Of a stretch of DNA of 28,321 nt, positions 16,114 through 22,995 are shown one piece after another; within the stretch, counting starts at the first letter, position 1; each line of letters opens with the position of its first letter. The stretch is from CAZWLY01 sp964634465 (GTDB lineage Bacteria > Desulfobacterota > Desulfarculia > G963662305): NCBI GenBank assembly GCA_964634465.1, contig CAZWLY010000024.1, positions 1-28,321 on the forward strand, in the 5' to 3' direction. The notes under the pieces were generated by a model. That model searched no databases and was not told the origin of the DNA. It saw only the letters and a program-made list of their open reading frames with translations. The translations under genes and the position numbers were made by a program.

Positions 16114-16623
16114 TCACCGTTTTTTCTCCAGAGCGGCTATCGTCTCGGGCAGGTCGGCCAAGTGGAGAACCACCGCGTCGGCCTGGGGCGGGATGGGCCG
16201 GGGGACGCCGGCCGGTCGATACCAGACCGTCTTCATGCCGGCCGCCTTGGCTCCGGCGATGTCGGCGACGAAGTCGTCGCCGACCATCAAGCACCTCTCG
16301 GGGCGAAGATCGAGCCGCCGGGCCAACCGCAAAAAGAAGCGCCGGTCGGGCTTGAGCGCGTCCAGCTCGAGGTGGGTGAACAGGTAGTCGAAGTAGGCGT
16401 CGATGCCCACCCGGACAAAGGCCTGGCGCATCAGATCGGCGTCGGACGGGCCGGCGTTCGAGCCGACGCAGCACAGGTATCGGGCGCTTATCGCCTCCAG
16501 GGCCTCGAGTACGCCGGGCATCAGCTCCAGCTCGGGCCAGTCGGCCATGGGGCCCTCGAACTCGGGCCGGACGCGCATCAGCGTGTCGCCCCAGTCGAAG
16601 ATTACCGCCTTGATCCGCTCCAT
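16114..16623 (-). CDS. HAD-superfamily hydrolase
   Basis: A 169-residue HAD phosphatase-type protein. Motif I is FDWGDTL (nucleophile Asp10), a DWGDT variant of the more usual DxDGT. Motif II lies in CVGSNAG, the motif III Lys in ALKPDRRFFLRLA, and motif IV in MVGDDFVADIAGAKAAGM, with the GDD acid residues and the typical 'D..GA..AGM' helix. The cap is small. The substrate is unknown; sugar-phosphate or phosphoglycolate-type substrates are common for this group. I chose the ATG at 16623 because the domain starts there; an upstream ATG at 16677 would add 18 residues and lies 14 bases after the FTR-like gene. It is likely in one operon with the FTR-like and glutaredoxin-like genes. Confidence 0.87.
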   Translation of the reverse strand: MERIKAVIFDWGDTLMRVRPEFEGPMADWPELELMPGVLEALEAISARYLCCVGSNAGPSDADLMRQAFVRVGIDAYFDYLFTHLELDALKPDRRFFLRLARRLDLRPERCLMVGDDFVADIAGAKAAGMKTVWYRPAGVPRPIPPQADAVVLHLADLPETIAALEKKR

Positions 16624-16690
16624 CGAACTCAATAAAGGCCGAGTCCCCGGCCTCGGGAGACCCGGCCCTTCGATCATCCGGCGGCCGCCT

Positions 16691-17023
16691 CTACTTGAAC
16701 TGCCTCTCCGGCGGACGCCGCTCCGGCACGTAGACCGGTTCGATTTTGCCTTCGTTCCATTCCTGGGAGACGTAGAGCCCGCAATAACAACTGCCGTATT
16801 CGGCCACGTCCGCTTCCCGGTAGACGCAGGGACAGATGATGTCCCCGTCCCACTCCCTGTCGTCGGCGGCCAGCCGGCAGGGGCAGGACATGTAGCCGTA
16901 GCGCTCCTTGTTGGCCAGGAGCGCCTCCAGTAGCTGGAGGGTCATCTTCTCGTCTTTGTTGAAAAAGTAGCCCTTGGGTTCCTGGACCTTGGCCAGCATG
17001 TCCCTGAGCTCGCCGGCGGTCAT
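16691..17023 (-). CDS. Ferredoxin:thioredoxin reductase beta-like protein
   Basis: A 110-residue [4Fe-4S] disulfide reductase of the FTR catalytic-subunit family, which passes ferredoxin-type electrons to thioredoxin- or glutaredoxin-like partners. Three Cys pairs are present: MSCPCRLA (about 43), IICPCVYREADVAEYG (about 60), and SCYCGLYVS (about 75). In the plant-type enzyme the last pair is CHC and the spacings are 16 and 8; here the pattern is CPC-X14-CPC-X12-CYC, as in the divergent FTR-like proteins of anaerobes. The ATG at 17023 overlaps the stop of the glutaredoxin-like gene (ATGA), so the two are translationally coupled and probably work as a reductase-substrate pair. The open frame runs upstream but is not coding there. 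Confidence 0.9.
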   Translation of the reverse strand: MTAGELRDMLAKVQEPKGYFFNKDEKMTLQLLEALLANKERYGYMSCPCRLAADDREWDGDIICPCVYREADVAEYGSCYCGLYVSQEWNEGKIEPVYVPERRPPERQFK

Positions 17024-17265
17024 AGGTTCAACGCCTCCTTGAGCTCCTCTTTCTTGAAGCCGACGATGACCTTGTCGTCGATGATGACCGTCGGGAAGGA
17101 ACACTCGGGATTGTAGCGCCGAACCTCGTCCAAAAGCTTCTCCCGTTCCTCGCCCTGGGTCAGATCGACCTCGACACAGTCGTACTCGACGCCCATCTCG
17201 TGCAGAAAAGCCCTGGTGTTGCGACAATGGATGCACGTCGAAAGAGCGTATACTTTTACCGCCAT
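17020..17265 (-). CDS. Glutaredoxin-like (NrdH/GlrX-type) protein
   Basis: An 81-residue thioredoxin-fold protein. The active site is STCIHCRNT (a CxxC near residue 10), followed by the glutaredoxin pattern YDCVEVDL, the cis-Pro loop SFPTVIIDDKVIVGF (about 58-72) and a C-terminal helix KEELKEALNL. The ATG at 17265 starts just before the first beta strand; the open frame extends to 17352 but the added part is not domain-like. It is coupled to the FTR-like gene by a four-base overlap, which suggests that the FTR-like protein reduces it. A strong promoter lies about 95 bases upstream. Confidence 0.92.
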   Translation of the reverse strand: MAVKVYALSTCIHCRNTRAFLHEMGVEYDCVEVDLTQGEEREKLLDEVRRYNPECSFPTVIIDDKVIVGFKKEELKEALNL

Positions 17266-17359
17266 CTTTTTCCCCGCTTGGCCCGTCGATGAGCCGCTGG
17301 CTGGATACCTTTCCGCGCCGGACGCATTCCCCTCCGGCCGGCTGCATCCCACAATCTAA

Positions 17360-17388
17360 ACCATATGGTCAACTCGAGACCTTGTCAA
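17360..17388 (-). promoter_or_regulatory. Promoter of the glutaredoxin/FTR-like operon
   Basis: On the minus strand a consensus -35 TTGACA (17383-17388) is followed, after exactly 17 bases, by TATGGT (17360-17365). Confidence 0.55.
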
Positions 17389-17432
17389 CGACGACATATT
17401 TTTCAACGGACCGATAACCGGCGTCGCGCCGC

Positions 17433-17460
17433 TTGCACCCGCCGGCCGATCTGCCATAAT
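17433..17460 (+). promoter_or_regulatory. Candidate promoter of the O-methyltransferase gene
   Basis: TTGCAC (17433-17438) and CATAAT (17455-17460) are separated by 16 bases, about 65 bases before the ATG. Confidence 0.4.
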
Positions 17461-17526
17461 GGGGTTCATCGTCGCCCCTCGGGCTTCCGGTCGCCTCGCG
17501 CCTCAGACAATCAGGGAGTTTACACG

Positions 17527-18537
17527 ATGAGTCGAAACAGCGGCTTAGGAGAACCGATCGCCGATGCCGGCCAGATAATGGACCTGGCCTGGGGCTTCAG
17601 ACGCCCCCGGGTGCTGCTTACCGCCCACGAGCTGGGCCTGTTCACCGTTCTGGGCGACGAGGCCATGACCTCGGCCCAAGTAGCCGAGCGATTGGGCAGC
17701 GATCCTCGGGCCACCGACCGGCTGATGAACGCCCTTATCGGCCTGGGTCTGTTGACCAAAGCCGAGGGGCGTTTCTCCAACGCCCCGGCGGCGGCCAAAC
17801 ATCTGGTCAGAGGGCGGCCGGGTTTTCTGGCCGGCCTGGACCACGCCGCCGGCCTGTGGGAGTCCTGGTCGGCCTTGACCGCAGCGGTCAAGGCCGGACG
17901 GCCGGTCGCCTCGACTCCCCTGGCCAGACGCGACGCCGCCTTTTTCGAGGCCTTCATCGCCGCCATGCACGCCCGGGCCGCGGGGCAGGCCGAGGAGTTG
18001 GCCGAACTGATCGATTTGACCGGCGTCTCTCGAGTCCTGGACGTCGGCGGCGGTTCGGGCGTCTTCGCCATGGCCATGGCCAAGGCCCGACCCGGTTTGA
18101 CCGCCGTGGTTTTCGATCTGCCCCAGGTCACCCCGTTGACCAGGCAATACCTCGCCGCCGAAGGCCTCAGCGACCGGATCACCGTCGTGAACGGGGACTA
18201 CAACGCCGACGAGTTGGGCTCGGGCTTCGATCTGGTCTTGCTGTCGGCCATCCTGCACGCCAACTCACCGGATCAGAATCGGGCCCTGCTGGCCAAGTGC
18301 GCCGCCGCGCTCAAGCCCGGCGGGCGGGTGGCCGTCTCGGATTTCATCATGAGCGAAGACCGGACCAGTCCCGCCTTTGGAGCGATGTTCAGCCTGAACA
18401 TGCTGGTCGCCACCGAACAGGGCGACACCTACACCGCCTCTGAAATCACCGCCTGGCTCGAAGAGGCCGGATTCAGTGGCGTCAGATTCATCGAGACCAG
18501 CTTCGGGGCCGATCTGGCCGTGGCGATCAAGGGATAG
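17527..18537 (+). CDS. SAM-dependent O-methyltransferase (acetylserotonin/hydroxyneurosporene type)
   Basis: A 336-residue two-domain methyltransferase. Residues 1-95 form the winged-helix dimerisation domain of this family (IMDLAWGFRRPRVLLTAHELGLF, then AQVAERLGSDPRATDRLMNALIGLGLL). Residues about 155-336 form the class I Rossmann methyltransferase: SAM motif I VLDVGGGSGVFAMAMAKA, acidic VVFDLPQV, and 'LLSAILHANSPDQNRALLAK' with KPGGRVAVSDF. The acceptor substrate cannot be inferred; relatives methylate small aromatic or carotenoid hydroxyls. I chose the ATG at 17527, with GGGAG about nine bases upstream. It has its own promoter, and the thiamine riboswitch begins about 40 bases after the stop, so the two units are probably separate. 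Confidence 0.88.
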   Translation: MSRNSGLGEPIADAGQIMDLAWGFRRPRVLLTAHELGLFTVLGDEAMTSAQVAERLGSDPRATDRLMNALIGLGLLTKAEGRFSNAPAAAKHLVRGRPGFLAGLDHAAGLWESWSALTAAVKAGRPVASTPLARRDAAFFEAFIAAMHARAAGQAEELAELIDLTGVSRVLDVGGGSGVFAMAMAKARPGLTAVVFDLPQVTPLTRQYLAAEGLSDRITVVNGDYNADELGSGFDLVLLSAILHANSPDQNRALLAKCAAALKPGGRVAVSDFIMSEDRTSPAFGAMFSLNMLVATEQGDTYTASEITAWLEEAGFSGVRFIETSFGADLAVAIKG

Positions 18538-18577
18538 TTTGACAAGGCCCTCTCAAGTCTGATATGGGAAATTGAGG

Positions 18578-18669
18578 CGCTGGGGGTGTCGTCTCGGGAC
18601 GACTGAGAGGTCCGGAAGACCGGACCAACCCCTTGAACCTGATCCGGGTGATGCCGGCGGAGGGAAGCG
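18578..18669 (+). ncRNA. TPP riboswitch (THI element)
   Basis: The conserved THI-box cores are present in order: CTGAGAGG (18603-18610), ACCCCTTGAACCTGATC (about 18628-18644), then GGGTGATGCC and GGAGGGAAGCG up to 18669. The closing P1 helix can form between CGCT (18578-18581) and AGCG (18666-18669). It binds thiamine pyrophosphate and lies directly upstream of the thiamine genes. The terminator hairpin immediately after it is the likely expression platform. Confidence 0.95.
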
Positions 18670-18689
18670 ACCGTAACTGCGACCACTCA

Positions 18690-18710
18690 GCGGGCCCCGG
18701 CCCGCGTTTT
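18690..18710 (+). terminator. Riboswitch-controlled intrinsic terminator
   Basis: GCGGGCC (18690-18696) pairs with GGCCCGC (18699-18705), followed by GTTTT. It stands 20 bases after the TPP aptamer and 16 bases before the thiD start. This is consistent with premature termination when TPP is bound. The alternative antiterminator pairing was not worked out. Confidence 0.7.
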
Positions 18711-18726
18711 CATTTATGGGGGTTTT

Positions 18727-20067
18727 ATGAAGCGGGTGCTGACGATCGCCGGCTCCGACTCCGGCGGCGGGGCCGGTATCCAGGCCGATTTGAAGGCGAT
18801 CACCGTTCTGGGCGGCTACGGCTTGAGCGTGCTGACAGCCCTGACCGCCCAGAACACGGTCGGGGTCGAGGCGGTCCACCTGGTCCCGCCCGATTTCGTC
18901 GCCGCCCAGATCGACGCCGTCCTGGGGGACATCGGGGCCGACGGGGCCAAGACCGGCATGTTGGCCACGGCCGAGATCATCGAGATCGTCGCGGCCAAGG
19001 TCGAGGAGTACGATCTCGCCCCGCTGGTCGTCGATCCGGTCATGGTCGCCAAGTCGGGCGACTCCCTCATCGACCAGGCGGCCAAAGAGGCGCTCAAGGA
19101 CAAGCTGCTCCCCCTGGCCACCCTGATCACCCCCAACCTGCCCGAAGCCGAAGAGTTGACCGGGCGTAAGATCGACAGCGAGGAGGACATGCGCGAGGCG
19201 GCCAGGGCGCTGGCCGATCTGGGCGCGACCAACGTCTTGATCAAGGGCGGTCACCTCGAAGGCGAGCCGGTTGACATCCTTTACGATAGCCGGCGTTTCC
19301 GCCGTTTCCCCGGCTACCGGGTCGAGACCAAGAACTCCCACGGCACCGGCTGCACCCTGTCGGCCGCCCTGGCCACCTTGTTGGCCCAGGGCCTGGAGCT
19401 GGACGAGGCCGTCGCCCGGGCCAAGTCCTTCATCACCAAGGCCATCGCCGCCGGTTTGCCCCTGGGGCGGGGTCACGGCCCGACCAACCCCCTCGCTCAC
19501 CTGAACGATGAGCTGGCCCGGGGCGAGGTACTGGAGGCGCTGGCCCAGGCCGCGACTCGACTGGAGGCCGGCCCGACCAGGGCGCTGGCTCCCGAGGTTT
19601 CCAGCCAGCTGGCCTTCTGCCTGCCCAACGCCGCCGGCCCGCAGGACGTGGCCGCCTTTCCCGGCCGGATCTTCAAGTACGGCCCCTCGCTCAAGGCGGT
19701 CGGCTGCCCGGCCTTCGGGGCCTCCAGCCACATCGCCAAGGTGCTTCTGGCCGCCCGCCAGTTCGATCCGTCCCTCCGCTCGGCCATGGCCGTGGCCTAT
19801 TCCGAGGAGATCGTCGCCGCCTGCCGTCAGGCGGGTCTCAAGGTGGTCTCTTTTTCAAGGGCCGACGAACCGGCCGAAGTCAAGACCCGGGAGGGCTCCA
19901 GCCTGGAGTGGGGCACCACCGACGCCTTCAAGCGCCACGGTCCGGCCGACGTGGTCTTCGATCTGGGCGAGGTCGGCAAGGAGCCGGTGGTCCGGCTGCT
20001 GGGCGTAAGCCCCGACCAGGTCGTAACCAGGGCGCTGAGAATCCTGGACATCATTTCCGCGGGCTGA
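18727..20067 (+). CDS. thiDN: ThiD-ThiN fusion: HMP(-P) kinase / thiamine-phosphate synthase
   Basis: A 446-residue bifunctional cytoplasmic enzyme. Residues 1-260 are ThiD, which phosphorylates hydroxymethylpyrimidine to HMP-PP: TIAGSDSGGGAGIQADLKA, AKTGML, VVDPVMVAKSGDSLI, NLPEAEELTG and the catalytic/anion-hole KNSHGTGCTLSAALAT. Residues about 275-446 are ThiN, the non-ThiE thiamine-phosphate synthase, with 'AFCLPNAAGPQDVAAFPGR', CPAFGASSHIAKVLLAARQ and SSLEWGTTDAF. The fusion would make thiamine phosphate without a separate ThiE. The ATG has a GGGGG site, and the gene is first behind the TPP riboswitch. Length matches other ThiDN fusions (about 440-460). Confidence 0.95.
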   Translation: MKRVLTIAGSDSGGGAGIQADLKAITVLGGYGLSVLTALTAQNTVGVEAVHLVPPDFVAAQIDAVLGDIGADGAKTGMLATAEIIEIVAAKVEEYDLAPLVVDPVMVAKSGDSLIDQAAKEALKDKLLPLATLITPNLPEAEELTGRKIDSEEDMREAARALADLGATNVLIKGGHLEGEPVDILYDSRRFRRFPGYRVETKNSHGTGCTLSAALATLLAQGLELDEAVARAKSFITKAIAAGLPLGRGHGPTNPLAHLNDELARGEVLEALAQAATRLEAGPTRALAPEVSSQLAFCLPNAAGPQDVAAFPGRIFKYGPSLKAVGCPAFGASSHIAKVLLAARQFDPSLRSAMAVAYSEEIVAACRQAGLKVVSFSRADEPAEVKTREGSSLEWGTTDAFKRHGPADVVFDLGEVGKEPVVRLLGVSPDQVVTRALRILDIISAG

Positions 20068-20101
20068 ATGCGCCGCCGCCGTTATGGGAGACGTTGAAAG
20101 A

Positions 20102-21376
20102 ATGAACTCATTGACCCAATTGGACATGGCCCGCCAGGGGATCGTCAGCCCGGAGGTGGCCCAGGCCGCGGCGGCCGAGGGTTTGGCCGCCGACGAGCTC
20201 AGGGAACTGGTGGCCGAGGGCGCGGCGGTCGTCCCCAAGAACAAGAACCGCGACTTGAAGCGGGTGTGGGCCATCGGCGCGGGGCTGCGCACCAAGGTCA
20301 ACGCCAATATCGGCAGCAGCGGCGAGTGCCATTCGGTGAGCGATGAGCTGGCCAAACTGAGGGCCGCCGTGGAGGCGGGTACGGATTCGGTCATGGACCT
20401 GTCCACCGGCGGCGATCTGGAGGAGATTCGCCGCCGAATCCTGGCCGACTCGCCGGTCATGGTCGGGGCGGTTCCGCTTTACGCCGCGGCCGCCGAGTTG
20501 AGCCGGCAGGGCCTCTCCCCCGCCCACTTGGACCCCGACAAGCTCTTCAAGAGCATCGAGGCTCAGTGCGCCGAAGGACTGGACTACATCACCGTCCACT
20601 GCGGCGTGGTCCTGGAATCGGTCAAACGCTTGGAGGGCGATGGGCGATTGTTGCCCTTGGTCAGCCGGGGCGGCTCCATCCTGATGAACTGGATGCGAAG
20701 TCACGACAAGGAAAACCCCTTGTACGAGGATTTCGACGATCTTCTCGAGATCGCCCACAAGTACGACGTCACCTTGAGCCTGGGCGATGGTTTCCGTCCG
20801 GGCTCCGTGGTGGACGCCACCGACGGCCCCCAGATCCAGGAGTTGCTGATCCTGGGCGAGCTGGCCCGCCGGGCCAGGGCCAGGGGCGTTCAGGTCATTA
20901 TCGAGGGTCCCGGCCACGTCCCCCTGGACCAGATCGCGACCAACGTGCAATTGGAAAAGGAGCTCTGTGACGGCGCTCCGTTCTACCTCCTGGGCCCGCT
21001 GACCACCGATATCGCCCCCGGTTACGATCACATCACCGCGGCCATCGGCGGGGCCTTGGCCGCCTCGTCCGGGGCCGATTTCCTGTGCTACGTCACCCCG
21101 GCCGAGCACCTCAGTCTGCCCACCCCGGCCGACGTCAGGACGGGGGTGATCGCCGCCCGGATCGCCGCCCACTCCGCCGACATCGTCAAGGGCGTAAAGG
21201 GGGCGCTGGAAAAGGACCGGCTGATGTCCGCCTACCGGCGCGATCTGGACTGGGACGGCATGGCCAGCCTGGCCGTGGACCCGGAGGCGCTCAGAAACAA
21301 GATGGCCCTGGCCGGCAACCGGGAAAGCTGCACCATGTGCGGCGAGCTGTGCGCCGTCAAACTGGCCAGGGCTTGA
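20102..21376 (+). CDS. thiC: Phosphomethylpyrimidine synthase ThiC (short form)
   Basis: A 424-residue radical-SAM enzyme converting aminoimidazole ribotide to HMP-phosphate. Recognisable blocks are AGLRTKVNANIGSS, GTDSVMDLSTGGDLEEIRR, DYITVHCGVV, LVSRGGSIL, SLGDGFRPGSVVDATD, 'EGPGHVPLDQIATNVQLEK' and GPLTTDIAPGYDHI. The C-terminal cluster motif is CTMCGELC (Cys410, 413, 417), CX2CX3C rather than the CX2CX4C of the E. coli enzyme. It lacks the N-terminal extension of long ThiC proteins. A paralogous benzimidazole synthase (BzaF) has similar length, but the riboswitch and flanking thiamine genes favour ThiC. I chose the ATG at 20102; an ATG at 20084 lacks a ribosome site. Confidence 0.94.
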   Translation: MNSLTQLDMARQGIVSPEVAQAAAAEGLAADELRELVAEGAAVVPKNKNRDLKRVWAIGAGLRTKVNANIGSSGECHSVSDELAKLRAAVEAGTDSVMDLSTGGDLEEIRRRILADSPVMVGAVPLYAAAAELSRQGLSPAHLDPDKLFKSIEAQCAEGLDYITVHCGVVLESVKRLEGDGRLLPLVSRGGSILMNWMRSHDKENPLYEDFDDLLEIAHKYDVTLSLGDGFRPGSVVDATDGPQIQELLILGELARRARARGVQVIIEGPGHVPLDQIATNVQLEKELCDGAPFYLLGPLTTDIAPGYDHITAAIGGALAASSGADFLCYVTPAEHLSLPTPADVRTGVIAARIAAHSADIVKGVKGALEKDRLMSAYRRDLDWDGMASLAVDPEALRNKMALAGNRESCTMCGELCAVKLARA

Positions 21377-21420
21377 TCGGGAGCCGGCGTCGCAGATATT
21401 ATCCCCCTCAGGAGGTTGAC

Positions 21421-22662
21421 ATGACCGGCGCGACGATAACCACCCCCGTTCCCCAGGGCCAGCGCAACTTGGGCGGCGGCGATCTGTTTCTGTTGTGGGC
21501 CGGGGCGGCCGTCTCCCTGGCCGAGATCTGGGCCGGCGGCATGCTGGCCCCCTTGGGCTTCGCCTCCGGTCTGACGGTGGTGATCCTGGGCCACGTCATC
21601 GGCAACACGCCCCTGGCCCTGGGCAGCCTCTTGGGCGCGCGGGAGGGACTGCCCTCCATGGTCGCCACCCGGCCGTCGCTGGGTTCAAGCGGCTCCTACC
21701 TGGCCTCGATCCTCAACATCGTCCAGTTGGTCGGCTGGACGGCGGTCATGCTCTGGCTGGCCGGCCACGCCGCCGCCGCCCTGGCCAAGCCCTTCGGCGA
21801 GAGCTCGGCCGCGGTGTGGACGGTGCTCGTCGGCGCGGGCACCACCGCCTGGGCCCTTTTGGGCAGCCGGCACTGGCGTTGGCTGCATCGCATCTCGATT
21901 ACGGCCCTGTTGCTGTTGTGCCTTCACATGACCTGGCTGGTCGCAAAGCGGTTGGGCGGCGGCGCGCCCGCCGAGCCCGCCGGCGGATTGGGCTGGGGCC
22001 TGGGCCTGGACCTGGTCATCGCCATGCCCATCTCCTGGCTGCCCCTGGCCGCCGACTACTCCCGCTTCGGCCGCACCGGTCGGGGCGCCGCCTGGGGGAC
22101 CTGGCTGGGCTACTTCGTGGTCTCGTCGTGGATGTACGCTTTGGGCCTGGGCGCGGCCCTGGCCACCGGCTCTGATACGCCCGAGGCGATGATCATGAAG
22201 CTGATGGCCGATTCCGGTTGGCTTCTGGCCGCCCTGGCCATCGTTATCTTGTCCACCTTCACCACCACCTTCCTCGACGTCTACTCGACCGCCGTCTCCA
22301 GCCTCAACCTGCCGGTCAACATCGGCCAGAAAGGGGCGGTGCTGGCCACGGGAGCCCTGGGCGTCATCATCGCCTTGGCCTTTCCGGCCCACGCCTATGA
22401 GCCGTTTCTCCTGTTCATCGGCTCGTTTTTCTGCCCGCTGTTCGGGGTGGTGCTGGCCGACTACTTCCTGGTCAGAAGGGGACGCCTGGAGGATGGGTGG
22501 CTGGAAAGAATCTCCGCCTTCAACTGGCCGGGGATAATCTCCTGGGCGCTCGGCTTCGCCGTCTATCGCCTCGCCTTGAGTTACGGCTGGCCCATGGGCG
22601 CCTCCCTGCCGTCCTTCATCGGGGCGGGATTGCTCTACGCCATAATCGGCCGAAAGAGATGA
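21421..22662 (+). CDS. cytX: CytX-like NCS1 permease, putative hydroxymethylpyrimidine transporter
   Basis: A 413-residue inner-membrane permease of the NCS1 (cytosine/purine/thiamine precursor) family with about 12 helices. NCS1 features include 'LFLLWAGAAVSLAEIWAGG' in helix 1, GHVIGNTPLALGSLLGAREGLPSM, TRPSLGSSGSYLAS, the region WLPLAADYSRFGR, and FFCPLFGVVLADYFLVRRG. Its position as third gene behind the TPP riboswitch points to uptake of the pyrimidine moiety of thiamine, the role proposed for CytX. Cytosine transport is the alternative. The ATG is preceded by AGGAGG. The gene is followed two bases later by a strong hairpin. Confidence 0.88.
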   Translation: MTGATITTPVPQGQRNLGGGDLFLLWAGAAVSLAEIWAGGMLAPLGFASGLTVVILGHVIGNTPLALGSLLGAREGLPSMVATRPSLGSSGSYLASILNIVQLVGWTAVMLWLAGHAAAALAKPFGESSAAVWTVLVGAGTTAWALLGSRHWRWLHRISITALLLLCLHMTWLVAKRLGGGAPAEPAGGLGWGLGLDLVIAMPISWLPLAADYSRFGRTGRGAAWGTWLGYFVVSSWMYALGLGAALATGSDTPEAMIMKLMADSGWLLAALAIVILSTFTTTFLDVYSTAVSSLNLPVNIGQKGAVLATGALGVIIALAFPAHAYEPFLLFIGSFFCPLFGVVLADYFLVRRGRLEDGWLERISAFNWPGIISWALGFAVYRLALSYGWPMGASLPSFIGAGLLYAIIGRKR

Positions 22663-22663
22663 A

Positions 22664-22702
22664 AAGACCGGGGGCGGTTCTCAGTGAACCGCCCCCGGTC
22701 TT
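22664..22702. terminator. Strong hairpin closing the thiamine operon
   Basis: A 17-pair perfect stem, AAGACCGGGGGCGGTTC with GAACCGCCCCCGGTCTT, around the loop TCAGT. It starts within two bases of the cytX stop codon. The T tract on the plus strand is weak (CTTGGATT); on the minus strand TTTTC follows. It may therefore work in both directions. Confidence 0.75.
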
Positions 22703-22725
22703 GGATTCCAGGGCCAAAGGTCGTT

Positions 22726-22747
22726 TGAGCCCCCCACGGGGGGCTCA
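22726..22747. other. Second GC-rich hairpin
   Basis: TGAGCCCCCC pairs with GGGGGGCTCA with only AC between the arms. It sits 23 bases after the first hairpin and has no T tract. It may be a back-up terminator or transcript-end stabiliser. Between it and the next gene (22748-22995) no gene or clear promoter is visible; the last 60 bases are AT-rich and probably contain the promoter. Confidence 0.4.
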
Positions 22748-22995
22748 TTCCCCGCAGTTTACGGCGAAGAAGAACGATTCCGCGTCTGCCGCCGATACTC
22801 CGCCGGCGGCGGCGAGAGAGCGTGGCATACTCTTGGCCGTCTTGGCCGATCGAGTCCCGGGTTTAAGGCCAAACCCCGCCCGGCGTCAATCCGTATCGAA
22901 TCCGCCGCCAATCAGGACCATTTTGATCTTGTCTGCCAAAAGGCGGAGTGATAGTCTTGCAATTTAGCTTTTTAAGCCAAACGGCGGGGAATTAG

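Noticed and set aside
20084..20101. ATG at 20084 as the thiC start
   Set aside because: No ribosome site before it; the ATG at 20102 fits the GGGAG/GAAAGA region and begins the recognisable protein.
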